Source of the DNA: JAANXG01 sp034520625
Lineage (GTDB): Bacteria > Pseudomonadota > Gammaproteobacteria > Arenicellales > JAANXG01
Assembly: GCA_034520625.1 (NCBI GenBank)
Contig: JAXHNI010000003.1
Location: 124,001 to 188,000 of the forward strand
DNA: 64,000 nt
Direction: 5' to 3'
In this document: positions 41,450-50,583 of the stretch, one piece after another
Numbering within the stretch: position 1 is the stretch's first letter
Layout: every line of letters starts with the position of its first letter
Translations under genes and position numbers: made by a program
Notes under the pieces: model-generated
Told to the model about the DNA's origin: nothing
Database searches by the model: none
What the model saw: the letters and a program-made list of their open reading frames with translations, nothing else

Positions 41450-42199
41450 GCGCTCCACGTTCGGACAGATGGCCGGTAGCTGTGTGCCGGGCATGGACCG
41501 GGTGCCCCGACCCATGCATTTGGCACGGCGTTACCGGCTACCGTGGCAGGCCATGCCATTCCGTGGCGTTCCGCCACGGCGGCTACGTTCGGACAGCGGG
41601 CCGGTAGTTGTGTGCCGGGCATGGACCGGGGCGCCCGGTCGGCGACACGCTGTAAATACATCCGTGTACGCTCCCTTCCGGCATCCCTGCCTCCAGAGGG
41701 TCTCCGACCGGACACCCCGGTCCATGCCTCAGCCGCGGGGCGGCAAAGATGTTGTGCCCTGGATCCACAATGGCGTCGCGCCCGAATCGATAGTCCACGC
41801 CCGATAAACACCGGCAGTTCCCGCAATTCGCCACAGCCGCTGAAGCATGGGTCGGGAAGGGTTGTTGGCGACCTTGTGGAGGCATGGATGCCGGAGCAGA
41901 GCGTACAGGGAGGTATTTACAGCGCGTCGACAACAACCCTTCCTGACCCATGCATTTGGCACGGCGTTACCGGCTACCGTGGCAGGCCACGCCATCCCGT
42001 GGCGTTCCGCCACGGCGGCTACGTTCGGACAGCGGGCCGGTAGTTGTGTGCCGGGCATGGACCGGGGCGCCCGGTCGGCGACACGCTGTAAATACATCCG
42101 TGTACGCTCCCTTCCGGCATCCCTGCCTCCAGAGGGTCTCCGACCGGGCGCCCCGATCCATGCCTCAGCCGCGAGGCGGCAAATATGTTGCGCCCTGGT
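41450..42199. repeat. Tandem large repeat, two copies of about 254 bp with 436-bp period
   Basis: 41510-41763 and 41946-42199 match almost base for base (ACCCATGCATTTGGCACGGC ... GCGGCAAAGATGTTG or GCGGCAAATATGTTG). A third, partial copy lies at 41450-41510. Each full copy contains a hairpin (GGCATGGACCGGGGCGCCCG against ACCCCGGTCCATGCC) and the shared core GCTGTAAATACATCCGTGTA. Open frames through this stretch are by-products of the repeat and not genes. Confidence 0.85.
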
Positions 42200-42273
42200 T
42201 CCACGACGGCGGCGCGGGCCCCAATCTCCCAGGCCGGATGACGCGCCCGGAGCGCGATGCGATACTGATACCG

Positions 42274-42783
42274 ATGGCAGAGACCCTTTACTATTTCGCC
42301 TACGGCTCCAACATGTCCACCCGGCGGCTCCGGTTCCGCGTACCCAGTGCGCGGGTGGTGGACGTCGCCACGCTCGCCGGCCACCGGCTTGCCTGGCACA
42401 AGAAAGGCGCGGACGGGTCCGGGAAATGCGACATTCCCGAGGCGCTGTCGGCGGATATCGTGTACGGCGTGTTGTATGCCATCGATCCGGTGCACAAGCC
42501 GCGGCTGGACCGGGCCGAAGGGCTGGGCAGGGGCTATGAGCAGAAAAGCGTGGACCTGCAGCGTCCGGGCCGGGGGTCGCCCGCCTTGGCATTCACATAC
42601 TACGCGATACGAATCGATCCCGGGTATGTGCCGTATGACTGGTACCGGGACCACGTGCTGATCGGCGCCCGGGAGCATGACCTGCCGACGGATTATGTCC
42701 ACCTGATCGAGAACGTCCCGACCGTACGGGATCGGGATGAGCGCCGGGAAGCCCTGGAGCGCCGTATTCACGAAGCCGGCTGA
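42274..42783 (+). CDS. Gamma-glutamylcyclotransferase-like protein
   Basis: A 169-residue protein whose N-terminus has the family signature YYFAYGSNMSTRRLRFRVPS. Later ALSADIVYGVLYAIDPVHKP and RLDRAEGLGRGYEQKSVDLQ give the catalytic Glu region (DRAEG). The family releases 5-oxoproline from gamma-glutamyl peptides, including glutathione derivatives. ATG 42274 is chosen because it puts YGSN at the usual distance; 42238 would add 12 residues. The upstream region is repeat sequence, so the promoter may lie within it. Confidence 0.82.
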   Translation: MAETLYYFAYGSNMSTRRLRFRVPSARVVDVATLAGHRLAWHKKGADGSGKCDIPEALSADIVYGVLYAIDPVHKPRLDRAEGLGRGYEQKSVDLQRPGRGSPALAFTYYAIRIDPGYVPYDWYRDHVLIGAREHDLPTDYVHLIENVPTVRDRDERREALERRIHEAG

Positions 42784-42852
42784 CCCGCACGTCGCCGGGC
42801 TATCCGGGCGCCGGAACCAGCCCCGGGCCGTGCGGTCCCGCGGGGCGGAACC

Positions 42853-45800
42853 CTATTGCGCTGCTTCCGGCCGGCTCAGTACGTGGTCCACCCAGAGATT
42901 GGTGATGTGCTCCTGGACCCGGTTCTGGGACTGGCGGGCGACGAGGTTGTCGACGTCGATCCACATCAACGGCTGGTCCTGGACCGCGCAGGAGAACACG
43001 GCTTTGGTTCGGCAGCCGGTTTCCGGGTCAATCTGCCATTGCAGGCACTGGGCGCACACTCCCTTCAACATGCACTGCATGGGGCTGCCCACGGTGCCCT
43101 TGATGTCGATGTCCGGTTTGAATACGCCGGCGAGCCGGTCCGTCATGGCGGCCTGCATGCCCTTCAGCAGGCCGCTGGAGCCCATCACCAGGATCTCGTC
43201 GATGTCGGCCAGCGCGATTCCGGGCCGGGCCGCGAGTTCGCCGCCGTCGTACCGCAAGATCAGGTCGATGATGTCGGTGGCGCGCACCGAGCAGTCGCCG
43301 GGGCGCCGGGCCTCGATCAGCGCCTCGCTGGCGGTGGCCCATATGATCTGGTCCGCAACCCGCTCCAGCTCGTCCTGGCAGTACACCTGGCCCGGGTCGC
43401 CGAAGGCCCCGATGTAGAGCACCCGGTTGTTGCGCTCCCGCATGCGGCGGCCCAGGCCCAGCATGGCCGCCGCGCCCCAAGTGCCGGCGACCACCATCAC
43501 GGTCCGGTCCTCGTGTATCGGGGTGGGTGCGCCGGTGGGGCCCATCAGCACCAGCGGATCGCCGGGCTTCAGGCGCTGTATCAGCCGCGCATTAGCGCCC
43601 CAGGGGAGCAGGAACAGGCGCACCATGTCGCCGTCGATGCCGGCGCCGCTGACGGTCTGCAGCGGGATCTGCAGCCTGGTTCCGAGCACCCGGTCGCTGG
43701 CTGTTTCCAGCATCTGCAGGCGGAAAAACTGGCCGGGCTCGAAGTTCTTCGCCGCCAGCGGCGCCCGGACCCGGATCTCGATCACCGCCGGATGGGAGGT
43801 GTCGATGCTGTCCACGCGGGCATCCAGGTTGTAATGCACGCGTTCCTGGAACCCCCGGGTGTCGATATCCCGCGCGGGCGCATCGTCCAGGGATTTCAGC
43901 ACCTCGGGATAGCTGCGCGCGGACGAGGCTATGGCCTTGACCACGCTGCCGTTGAACACAGGGTGGGCGTCGCCTAGCAGGCTGACATTGCGGTGATCCT
44001 GGACGTATGACGTGAAAGGCCCGAACTCCGGCGACTTGCTGTGCTCGGCAACCGCCACCGGCTGGAGGGTGTGGGAATGCTCCACGTGGGTGGCGAAGTG
44101 GTTGTCCTCGATCCTGAATGTCCCGGGATGCTCGTTCTCGTAGATGGTGTTCGGGAACGTGCCGGCTGCCACCAGGATGGAGCGCGCCGGGAAACGCACT
44201 TCCTTGCCGGTCGCGATCCAACGGCCTTCCTTCTTAACCCGCGGATGGCAGATCAGCGCATCGACATGATCGTACTCGTCGAGATCCGCTCGTATGGGTT
44301 CCATGCCCTCAACATAGTAAATGCCTTCCTCCATGGCTTTGATGATTTCCTCGTGGTTGCGCTGGTAGGCCGGGGACTCGTTGATGCTTTTGCGGTAAAT
44401 GATGGACACGCCGCCCCAGCCGCGCAGCAGAGACGTGAAATCAGGCTGCCTGTTTTCCCGGGCAGCGGCATCCCGTTCCGCGCGTACGGAACGGCCGTGC
44501 TCGAGAAACTCGGCCAGGATCGCACGGCTCTCGGCGTCGAGTCGCTTCTCGATATGATCGCGGCCGTAGGCGGCCTGGAGCGACTCGTGGCGATGAAGCA
44601 CCTTCTCGACCTGCTTGACGTAGTATGCCTGGACTTCCGTGGCGGTATCGATGGCGGTGAGGCCGCCGCCGATCACCACCGCCGGCAGCCGCACCTGCAG
44701 ATTCGCCAGGCTGTCCTCCTTGGCGGCGCCGGTGAGCTGCAGCGCCATGAGAAAGTCGTTGGCCTGGCGCATGCCCCGGGCCAGGCTGTTGCCGATATTG
44801 ATGACCCGCGGGTAACCGGCGCCGTTGGCGACGCAGACGTGGTCGAAGCCGAGGTTCCAGGCGTCCTCCAGGGTGATGGTGCCGCCGAAGCGCACGCCCC
44901 CGAATACCTGGAATCCGGCGCGGCGGGCGAGGGTGAGGTAGATGAGCTTGAGGAAGTTCTTGTCCCAGCGCACGGTGATGCCGTATTCGGCGACCCCGCC
45001 GAACCCCGCCATGATGCGCTCATCCAGGTGCTCGCACAGGGATGCGTAGTCCCGGACGGGTTCGTTCAGCAGCTCTTGTGGCAGGGGCTCGATCTTGAGG
45101 CCGTCGATACCCACCACGGTGCAGCCGGCCATGGTCAGATGGTGGGCCATGGTGAAGCCCGCCGGGCCCATGCCGGCAATCAGGACGCGCTTGCCGTTGG
45201 CCGGGGACACGATGTACTGCTCCCGGCGAAGCGGATTCCAGCGGGTGAGCAGGTCGTAGACCTCGACTCCCCAGGGCAGGTCCAGCACGTCCGTCAGGAC
45301 GCGGGTCTCGATCTGCGGAATATTGACGGGGTCCTGCTTCTGGTAGATGCATCCCTTCATGCAGTCGTTGCAGATGCGGTGGCCGGTGGCGGGCACCATG
45401 GGGTTGTCGACCATCGCCACCGCCAGGGCGGCGATGGCATGACCGTCTTTCTTGAGGGTGTGCATCTCCGAGATCTTTTCTTCCAGTGGGCAGCCGGTGA
45501 GCGTCACATCCAGCGGGTCTACCTTGAGGCCCAGCTCCGGCTGCTTCTTCTTTTTGGGAAAGCCTATGGAGCAGAAATCCCCCTCGTTCTTGTGGCAATA
45601 AACGCAGTAGTTGATTTCGTCCACGACCTCCCGCAGTGACATGCGGTTGTCCGTCAACGCGAAGCCGTCCCGCTGGCGAAACCAGCCGGCGGGGGATTCG
45701 AGATAGCTGTGATCGCCTTCGCCTCTACGCGCAAGAGGCACCAGGCGGGCGTGATCCACGGCCCGGGGCAGGTGGAAGCTGGTCCAGCCACTCACCATGG

Positions 45801-46320
45801 CCCGGCCTTCGACGTCGTCCCCCGCGCGGATGCACCATTCGGTGAGACGATCCAGGGCCTCCGTATTGCCCTCGTCCTGCAGCAGCTTGACCGCGAACTG
45901 TGCGACCGCGAGCTCGCGGTCGCCGTCCGAGCGGGGGCCGAGCTGAGAGTCCAGCCAGTAATTCAGCTCCGAAAAAGAGCGCCGGATGTCCTTCTTGTAG
46001 CGTTTGGCGCGCTTCTTTACGAACTCGTCCTTGAACACCATGATCGGATGGAGTTCCGCCACCGCCGCCCTCTGACGGGACAGCTCGTCCTGGATATCGA
46101 AGCGGTGGGCGAGAAAATTCTGCAGATGAGGCGCGGCCCCGATCAGCAGTGTGCTGACCTCGATGCTCTTCAGTGTCGCGCCGCCGCGATAGGCCGTCAG
46201 GCGCTGGTGCAGGTCGGGGTCCGCCTGCCGCAGCTCCTGCAGAAAGTCCTTGTCCAGTGCTTCCAGCCCGCTATGGGTCTGAAGGTCCTGGAAGCCCAGT
46301 CGTTCGGAAATCGCGGTCAT
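42853..46320 (-). CDS. Large fused flavoprotein: GltD-like oxidoreductase plus FNR-type reductase
   Basis: A 1155-residue multidomain protein. After a helical N-terminal part (1-230) comes a cysteine-rich segment (EINYCVYCHKNEGDFCSIG, TGCPLEEKI, RICNDCMKGCIYQ) like the Fe-S domain of glutamate synthase small subunits. Two nucleotide folds follow (GKRVLIAGMGPAGFTMAHHL and LPAVVIGGGLTAIDTATEVQ). The last 300 residues are PyrK-like: FAD-binding NFEPGQFFRLQMLE, NAD-binding MVVAGTWGAAAMLGLG, and the C-terminal GSPMQCMLKGVCAQCLQW that would bind a 2Fe-2S cluster. It probably passes electrons between NAD(P)H and an unknown partner. Confidence 0.85.
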   Translation of the reverse strand: MTAISERLGFQDLQTHSGLEALDKDFLQELRQADPDLHQRLTAYRGGATLKSIEVSTLLIGAAPHLQNFLAHRFDIQDELSRQRAAVAELHPIMVFKDEFVKKRAKRYKKDIRRSFSELNYWLDSQLGPRSDGDRELAVAQFAVKLLQDEGNTEALDRLTEWCIRAGDDVEGRAMVSGWTSFHLPRAVDHARLVPLARRGEGDHSYLESPAGWFRQRDGFALTDNRMSLREVVDEINYCVYCHKNEGDFCSIGFPKKKKQPELGLKVDPLDVTLTGCPLEEKISEMHTLKKDGHAIAALAVAMVDNPMVPATGHRICNDCMKGCIYQKQDPVNIPQIETRVLTDVLDLPWGVEVYDLLTRWNPLRREQYIVSPANGKRVLIAGMGPAGFTMAHHLTMAGCTVVGIDGLKIEPLPQELLNEPVRDYASLCEHLDERIMAGFGGVAEYGITVRWDKNFLKLIYLTLARRAGFQVFGGVRFGGTITLEDAWNLGFDHVCVANGAGYPRVINIGNSLARGMRQANDFLMALQLTGAAKEDSLANLQVRLPAVVIGGGLTAIDTATEVQAYYVKQVEKVLHRHESLQAAYGRDHIEKRLDAESRAILAEFLEHGRSVRAERDAAARENRQPDFTSLLRGWGGVSIIYRKSINESPAYQRNHEEIIKAMEEGIYYVEGMEPIRADLDEYDHVDALICHPRVKKEGRWIATGKEVRFPARSILVAAGTFPNTIYENEHPGTFRIEDNHFATHVEHSHTLQPVAVAEHSKSPEFGPFTSYVQDHRNVSLLGDAHPVFNGSVVKAIASSARSYPEVLKSLDDAPARDIDTRGFQERVHYNLDARVDSIDTSHPAVIEIRVRAPLAAKNFEPGQFFRLQMLETASDRVLGTRLQIPLQTVSGAGIDGDMVRLFLLPWGANARLIQRLKPGDPLVLMGPTGAPTPIHEDRTVMVVAGTWGAAAMLGLGRRMRERNNRVLYIGAFGDPGQVYCQDELERVADQIIWATASEALIEARRPGDCSVRATDIIDLILRYDGGELAARPGIALADIDEILVMGSSGLLKGMQAAMTDRLAGVFKPDIDIKGTVGSPMQCMLKGVCAQCLQWQIDPETGCRTKAVFSCAVQDQPLMWIDVDNLVARQSQNRVQEHITNLWVDHVLSRPEAAQ

Positions 46321-46381
46321 GGCACAGGGTCGTGGCAGGGGCCGCGATTATGCCGAATCGCGGCGCGGTCTGGATAGAGGC

Positions 46382-46786
46382 TCAGGACAGGGGCGGGATC
46401 GGCGTCGGGCGGCCGTCCTCGTCGAGCGCGACATAGGTCAAAGAGGCGTCTGTGACCCGCACGACCTCGCCGCTGAGCGGACCGATGGTGCTGCGCTGAA
46501 CGAACACTTCGGCGTATATCGTCAAAGATGTATTGCCGACGCGTTCCACCCGGCCGTAGATGCTGACCAGGTCTCCGACATAGACCGGGTGCTTGAAAGT
46601 GAACTGGTTAACCGCAACGGTAGCCATGCGGCCCCGGATCCGCGCGGCGGCGACGATGCTGCCGGCAAGGTCTACGTGGGACATGATCCAGCCGCCGAAT
46701 ATGTCGCCGTTGGGGTTGGTGTCTTTCGGCATCGGGATGATGCGAATGACCGGCTCACGGTCGGTGGGCAGTTGCGTGGTTTCCAT
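46382..46786 (-). CDS. yciA: Acyl-CoA thioesterase, YciA-like hotdog protein
   Basis: A 134-residue single hotdog domain. The start at 46786 gives the typical opening METTQLPTDREPVIRIIPMP. The active region is KDTNPNGDIFGGWIMSHVDL AG with the catalytic Asn/Asp, then TVAVNQFTFKHPVYVGDLVS, as in YciA. It hydrolyses CoA esters in the cytoplasm, with broad chain-length use in known members. It lies 60 bases upstream of the large flavoprotein on the same strand. Confidence 0.88.
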   Translation of the reverse strand: METTQLPTDREPVIRIIPMPKDTNPNGDIFGGWIMSHVDLAGSIVAAARIRGRMATVAVNQFTFKHPVYVGDLVSIYGRVERVGNTSLTIYAEVFVQRSTIGPLSGEVVRVTDASLTYVALDEDGRPTPIPPLS

Positions 46787-46921
46787 AGGCTCCAATTGAA
46801 CAGCGTTGTCACATGACCGGGATAATTTACCAGTTTTCCGCCGCGGGCGAGTACGCATACCCTGGATACGGAAAGCGTTCCGGTTCCGAAACTTGCCGGG
46901 AAAGATTACACAACAGGATTC

Positions 46922-46961
46922 GGAAAAACAAAAGCCCCGGCATGAAAGTCACGCCGGGGCT
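46922..46961 (-). terminator. Rho-independent terminator downstream of the phasin gene
   Basis: AGCCCCGGC and GCCGGGGCT stem around a 11-base loop; on the minus strand it is followed by TTTTGTTTTT. It lies about 90 bases after the phasin stop. Confidence 0.88.
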
Positions 46962-47050
46962 CGCGTCGAGGAGCAGACGTTTCCCGCAGGCCGGATTAGA
47001 CCGGCCTGCGGTGCTCGCTGCCCCTCGGTTCGTCCGTGAATGCGGTTGCT

Positions 47051-47425
47051 TCAGGCGGCCGCGTTGTAGCTGGCCTGGGCCTTCTTCACCGCGTCACTGG
47101 CGTCATTGAGGCCCTTCTGGAGCAGCTTGTCATAAGCGGTCCGGGTTTTGTTCAGAAGCTCGACGGCTTCACGGGCATTGCCGCTGGCCTGCTCGGTGAT
47201 CTCCTGGAACAGAGCCGATTGTGCCTGGAGCGCGGACGGCGCATCCTTGTACTCGGCGAAGATCTTTGCCTGCCTGGCGTTGAACTCCACGAACTGGTTG
47301 GCCAGTTCCATCTGCTTGCTCAGCACGGTTTCGAAGGTGCTGGTGTTGAGGTCCGTCATTTCTCTGGCCGTGTCGAAGGCCTTTTTGTTGGCTTTGGTCA
47401 CGTTGTCTACGAAATCTTTCTGCAT
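47051..47425 (-). CDS. Phasin family protein
   Basis: A 124-residue amphipathic helical protein starting MQKDFVDNVTKANKKAFDTA behind GGAGAGACATC. It has the phasin pattern TFETVLSKQMELANQFVEFN, ARQAKIFAEY and QEITEQASGNAREAVELL, ending in Ala-rich QASYNAAA. Phasins coat polyhydroxyalkanoate granules in the cytoplasm and control their size. No pha synthesis genes are in the window. A strong palindrome sits directly upstream and the gene has its own terminator, so it is a single regulated unit. Confidence 0.9.
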   Translation of the reverse strand: MQKDFVDNVTKANKKAFDTAREMTDLNTSTFETVLSKQMELANQFVEFNARQAKIFAEYKDAPSALQAQSALFQEITEQASGNAREAVELLNKTRTAYDKLLQKGLNDASDAVKKAQASYNAAA

Positions 47426-47450
47426 GATGTCTCTCCGATAAAGTCGAAAG

Positions 47451-47487
47451 TTATTGTGCACTGCACAATTGTTGCAGTGCACAATAA
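47451..47487. promoter_or_regulatory. 37-bp palindromic operator upstream of the phasin gene
   Basis: Perfect 15-bp arms TTATTGTGCACTGCA and TGCAGTGCACAATAA surround CAATTGT. It contains the 15-bp palindrome TTGTGCACTGCACAA and beside it a near copy, TTGTTGCAGTGCACAA. It lies 26-62 bases before the phasin start, where a repressor such as PhaR could act. TGCA-rich sites are known for PhaR-type regulators; the assignment is inferred. Confidence 0.75.
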
Positions 47488-47572
47488 TCGATCCCGACCA
47501 TTTTGTCAAGCCTCCGGAAATTGTTTAATTCTTTTTATATTCAATAGTTTATAGACTATTTCTGATGTTATT

Positions 47573-49228
47573 TCACGCTGTTTGCTTCGCTGCAAGCGCG
47601 AATCCCAGACTTTCCTGGTGATTGGCGGTCCAGTTGATGCGGTGTGCGGCCGCTGGTGCGCCGCACAGGAGAATCCGGTCGCCCAGTTCCAGCGGGGTAT
47701 CGAGGGGCGGCAGGAGCCGGGGAGACTTCTCTCGCTGCAATAACAGGGGCAGGCAGTCATGCCGCTCCTGGTGGCGCGAGTCCAGCAGCAGCTCCTCCAG
47801 GCTCACGCGGCCGCCGTGAAACAGCGTAATCGCCACGGCGGAGGCGTCGGCCTTGGTGATGGCGAGGGTCCAAACCCGGGGTACACCCGACGCCGTCAGG
47901 CCGCTGATCCGAGAAGCCAGGACGTTGCACGACTCCTCGTCCCGTTCGCCGGCCATCATCGACAGGAACGTGGCCAGCAACGGGTTGGTAACACGGGTGA
48001 TGATCTCACGGGCGATCAGATCGCTGCGCTGCATGACGATGTCCAGCCGGGCCGCTTCGAAGATGGCCTGATTCTCCTGGCGGTTCTGCCGGGCTACGGT
48101 AAACAGTCCGTCGTTCAGATCGCGGGCCGTCATGATGATGGACAGATTGTTGGCGTCGTCATCGGTGCCGGCGATGATGCCGGCCGCCGTTTTGATGCCG
48201 GCCTCGGTCAGGGTATCCGCCTCGGTGCCGCGCCCACGGATTGTGTCGGGCGGCGCGTCGGTGCCGTCGGGGTCTGCTTCGATGATGGTGGATTCGATGC
48301 CTTCGTAGGACAGGAACTGCTGCACGGCTTTGCCGAACCGGCCGTAGCCGCAGAGAACCCAGCGCCCTTTGGGCGGAAACAGCGGCTCTTCGAGTTCCGA
48401 ATCCATGGGGCTGGTCAGCCAGTCGCGAATAATATAACGGGCGGGGGAATGGACCGCCATGGCCAGGCGTTCAGCGAACATGTCGAACGGGTTCAGGATG
48501 TGATCGGTGCCGAACGATTCCATGTTGATACCCACATCGTGGAGTTCGGAACGGCAGATGACAATACTGTCCGAATTGAGCAGCTTACTGCTTATGGCGA
48601 CTTTCAGATTGACACGGTCGTTGTTGGTAACGGCAATCACGCCCTGGCAATGAATATTTCGCAGTCCCCCGGATATCAGGGTATCCGGGTCAGATACGTC
48701 GGCACGCAGATTGGGTACGTACAGCGTCAAATCGTCCAGGTCCGCGCGGTTGATGCGTTCCTGATCGCGGTCGATCACCACCGCGCGGATACCCCGCTGG
48801 GAGAGGCCCCGGGTGAGGATCCGGCCGGTGTCGCCGTAGCCGCAGACGAGGTAGAAAGGCTCGCGCAGCTTGCTAACGGCGTGCCGAAAGCCGGCGTGGG
48901 TAATGGCATGGCGGAAGGCGGGGTCCTGTAGCAGGGCGAGGCTGCGGCCGATGGCGTACAGCCAGGCGAAGACGGAAAAATAGATGCTGCCCAGGACCCA
49001 GAAACGCTGGGCGTCGGTAAACGCGTAGGGGATCTCGCCGAAGCCGATGGTTGAACCCATGAAGCTCACGAAGTAGAAAGCATGGAAAAAGCTCATTCGC
49101 CAGGGCTCGCCCTGGTCGTCGACGCCGGGGATCAACACCAGGCCGATGACCGCGAGGGCATAGACCAGGATGAGAATGATCAGCGGCCCGCGCAGGCGCC
49201 GCAGCATCAGGAACATTACGTCGGACAT
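47573..49228 (-). CDS. Potassium channel protein with two RCK (TrkA-N/C) units
   Basis: A 551-residue membrane protein. Two helices (about 14-34 and 75-95) flank a pore helix and filter, FYFVSFMGSTIGFGEIPYAF. The filter TIGFGE differs from the usual TVGYGD by Phe and Glu. Two cytoplasmic nucleotide-binding RCK units follow: YLVCGYGDTGRILTRGLSQR and WVLCGYGRFGKAVQQFLSYE, each with the GxGxxG motif. The C-terminal part resembles a TrkA-C ligand domain. It probably gates potassium by nucleotide or ion binding. It shares a transcript with the small membrane gene seven bases upstream. Confidence 0.88.
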   Translation of the reverse strand: MSDVMFLMLRRLRGPLIILILVYALAVIGLVLIPGVDDQGEPWRMSFFHAFYFVSFMGSTIGFGEIPYAFTDAQRFWVLGSIYFSVFAWLYAIGRSLALLQDPAFRHAITHAGFRHAVSKLREPFYLVCGYGDTGRILTRGLSQRGIRAVVIDRDQERINRADLDDLTLYVPNLRADVSDPDTLISGGLRNIHCQGVIAVTNNDRVNLKVAISSKLLNSDSIVICRSELHDVGINMESFGTDHILNPFDMFAERLAMAVHSPARYIIRDWLTSPMDSELEEPLFPPKGRWVLCGYGRFGKAVQQFLSYEGIESTIIEADPDGTDAPPDTIRGRGTEADTLTEAGIKTAAGIIAGTDDDANNLSIIMTARDLNDGLFTVARQNRQENQAIFEAARLDIVMQRSDLIAREIITRVTNPLLATFLSMMAGERDEESCNVLASRISGLTASGVPRVWTLAITKADASAVAITLFHGGRVSLEELLLDSRHQERHDCLPLLLQREKSPRLLPPLDTPLELGDRILLCGAPAAAHRINWTANHQESLGFALAAKQTA

Positions 49229-49234
49229 GGGCGT

Positions 49235-49615
49235 CTAACGGCGTACCGTCACGGTTTCCACGATCAGCAGCACCACGGAAATGACGTTGGCGGCCACCGC
49301 GCCGCCCGCCAGCGAGACGATGCTTGGCATCAACAGGTGTTCAGGGTGGCCCAACACGTGGAGGCCCAGGCCCCAGACCAGGGCGGCGACAACGAGTTGG
49401 ATGTCTGCGACCAGGCTTGCCGCGAGCATTACCGCCCCGATGTGGGTGCGATCTCCGAACTTGAGCACCGTCGCAATGAAGCTGACCACGATGGCAGCGT
49501 ATAATTCGTAGATGTGGTGGTGGTTCGGGTCGTCGAAATCACCGACGAAGAATCCCAGGTTCAGCGTCAATGCCAGCATGATCAGAAACGCGAACATGAC
49601 CTTGTTGACGTTCAT
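49235..49615 (-). CDS. Small four-helix membrane protein, DUF6394-like, partner of the channel
   Basis: A 126-residue protein (MNVNKVMFAFLIMLALTLNL) with about four hydrophobic helices. The conserved-looking motif FFVGDFDDPNHHHIYELYAA is rich in His and Asp between helices 1 and 2, followed by ATVLKFGDRTHIGAVMLAAS. I relate it to DUF6394 from this motif, with moderate confidence. The gene ends seven bases before the channel gene, so the two are very likely coupled; it could be an accessory subunit or sensor. Confidence 0.75.
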   Translation of the reverse strand: MNVNKVMFAFLIMLALTLNLGFFVGDFDDPNHHHIYELYAAIVVSFIATVLKFGDRTHIGAVMLAASLVADIQLVVAALVWGLGLHVLGHPEHLLMPSIVSLAGGAVAANVISVVLLIVETVTVRR

Positions 49616-49753
49616 ATCGGCTCCAGGTGCGGGGTGTATTTGCCGGTTATTCTCGGGCGCCGGCGTACGGGTGGTATTTGAACGCAGATACGGGCAAATG
49701 TCATCAGTGCCGGCGGTCGGGGATCGCTGCAGCACCGGCGGCGGGGTGGACTA

Positions 49754-50107
49754 GTGTTCGAGTTGGTGGTTCTGGTCCATTTAGGGTTCATCACCTGGGT
49801 CATCACGGGCGGATTTTTGGCGATCAGGTGGTGGTGGTTGGTGCTGCTCCACCTGCCGACGCTGGTTTGGGGTGTGCTGCTGGAGTGGTACGGCTGGGTA
49901 TGCCCCCTCACGCCGCTGGAGAATACGCTGAGGACCGGGCGGGACATGGCGGTGTACGATACGGGTTTCATAGAGAACTACATCGTCCCGGTGGTCTATC
50001 CGGAAGGATTGACACGAGAGATCCAGATGGCGATGGCCGTCGTGCTGGTGCTGATCAATGCGGTTGCCTACTGGCTTGTAATACACAGGAATTTTCTGAA
50101 AAGGTAG
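49754..50107 (+). CDS. DUF2784 small membrane protein
   Basis: A 117-residue protein starting with GTG (MFELVVLVHLGFITWVITGG). Three or four hydrophobic segments are present, with the family motif LHLPTLVWGVLLEWYGWVCP, LTPLENTLR between helices 2 and 3. The PLT-x-LE motif and Trp/Cys before it are conserved in DUF2784. Function is unknown. It is followed 11 bases later by a thioesterase gene and is divergent from the channel operon. Confidence 0.88.
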   Translation: MFELVVLVHLGFITWVITGGFLAIRWWWLVLLHLPTLVWGVLLEWYGWVCPLTPLENTLRTGRDMAVYDTGFIENYIVPVVYPEGLTREIQMAMAVVLVLINAVAYWLVIHRNFLKR

Positions 50108-50118
50108 AACAGTACAAG

Positions 50119-50583
50119 ATGGGTGAAAACGAAGATAAAGTGAAACAGCTGACCCGCGATTTTCCGGTTGTGATCGAAACCGATGTCCGCTGGGGTGACA
50201 TGGACGCTTTCAATCACGTCAACAACGTGTCCTACCTGCGTTACTTCGAAAGCGGGCGGATCGCCTACTTCGACGCATTGGAGCTGGCGGACTTCTTCGG
50301 CCTCGACGGCGTCGGACCCATACTGGCGGAGACGTCCTGCCGCTACAAGTTTCCCCTGACCTACCCCGACCGGGTTTCGGTGGGAGTGCGTTCGGAGCAG
50401 CTCGGCGAGGACCGGTTCACCCAGCAGTATGTCCTCGTGAGCCACCGGCACGGCCGGGTTGCCGCCACCGGGGACGGAACCATCGTTACCTTCGACTATT
50501 CCGCCAACCGGAAAGTCTCTATCCCCGATCGCGTGCGCAGGCGGATCGAGGCCCTGGAAGGGCGAGAGGGCGGCCGGGATTGA
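50119..50583 (+). CDS. Acyl-CoA thioesterase, YbgC/FadM-like 4HBT family
   Basis: A 154-residue hotdog thioesterase. The catalytic signature is VRWGDMDAFNHVNNVSYLRY, FESGRIAYFDAL, with the active Asp in GDMDAFNHVNN. The following strands (LAETSCRYKFPLTYPDRVSV) are usual for the family. It hydrolyses acyl-CoA or hydroxybenzoyl-CoA type esters in the cytoplasm; the chain length cannot be predicted. It sits close behind the DUF2784 gene. Confidence 0.9.
   Translation: MGENEDKVKQLTRDFPVVIETDVRWGDMDAFNHVNNVSYLRYFESGRIAYFDALELADFFGLDGVGPILAETSCRYKFPLTYPDRVSVGVRSEQLGEDRFTQQYVLVSHRHGRVAATGDGTIVTFDYSANRKVSIPDRVRRRIEALEGREGGRD

Noticed and set aside
41543..42200. Several overlapping frames of 100-250 codons in the 41.5-42.2 kb stretch
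   Set aside because: They repeat the same text because the DNA is a direct repeat. No motif is seen and the hairpins argue for non-coding DNA.
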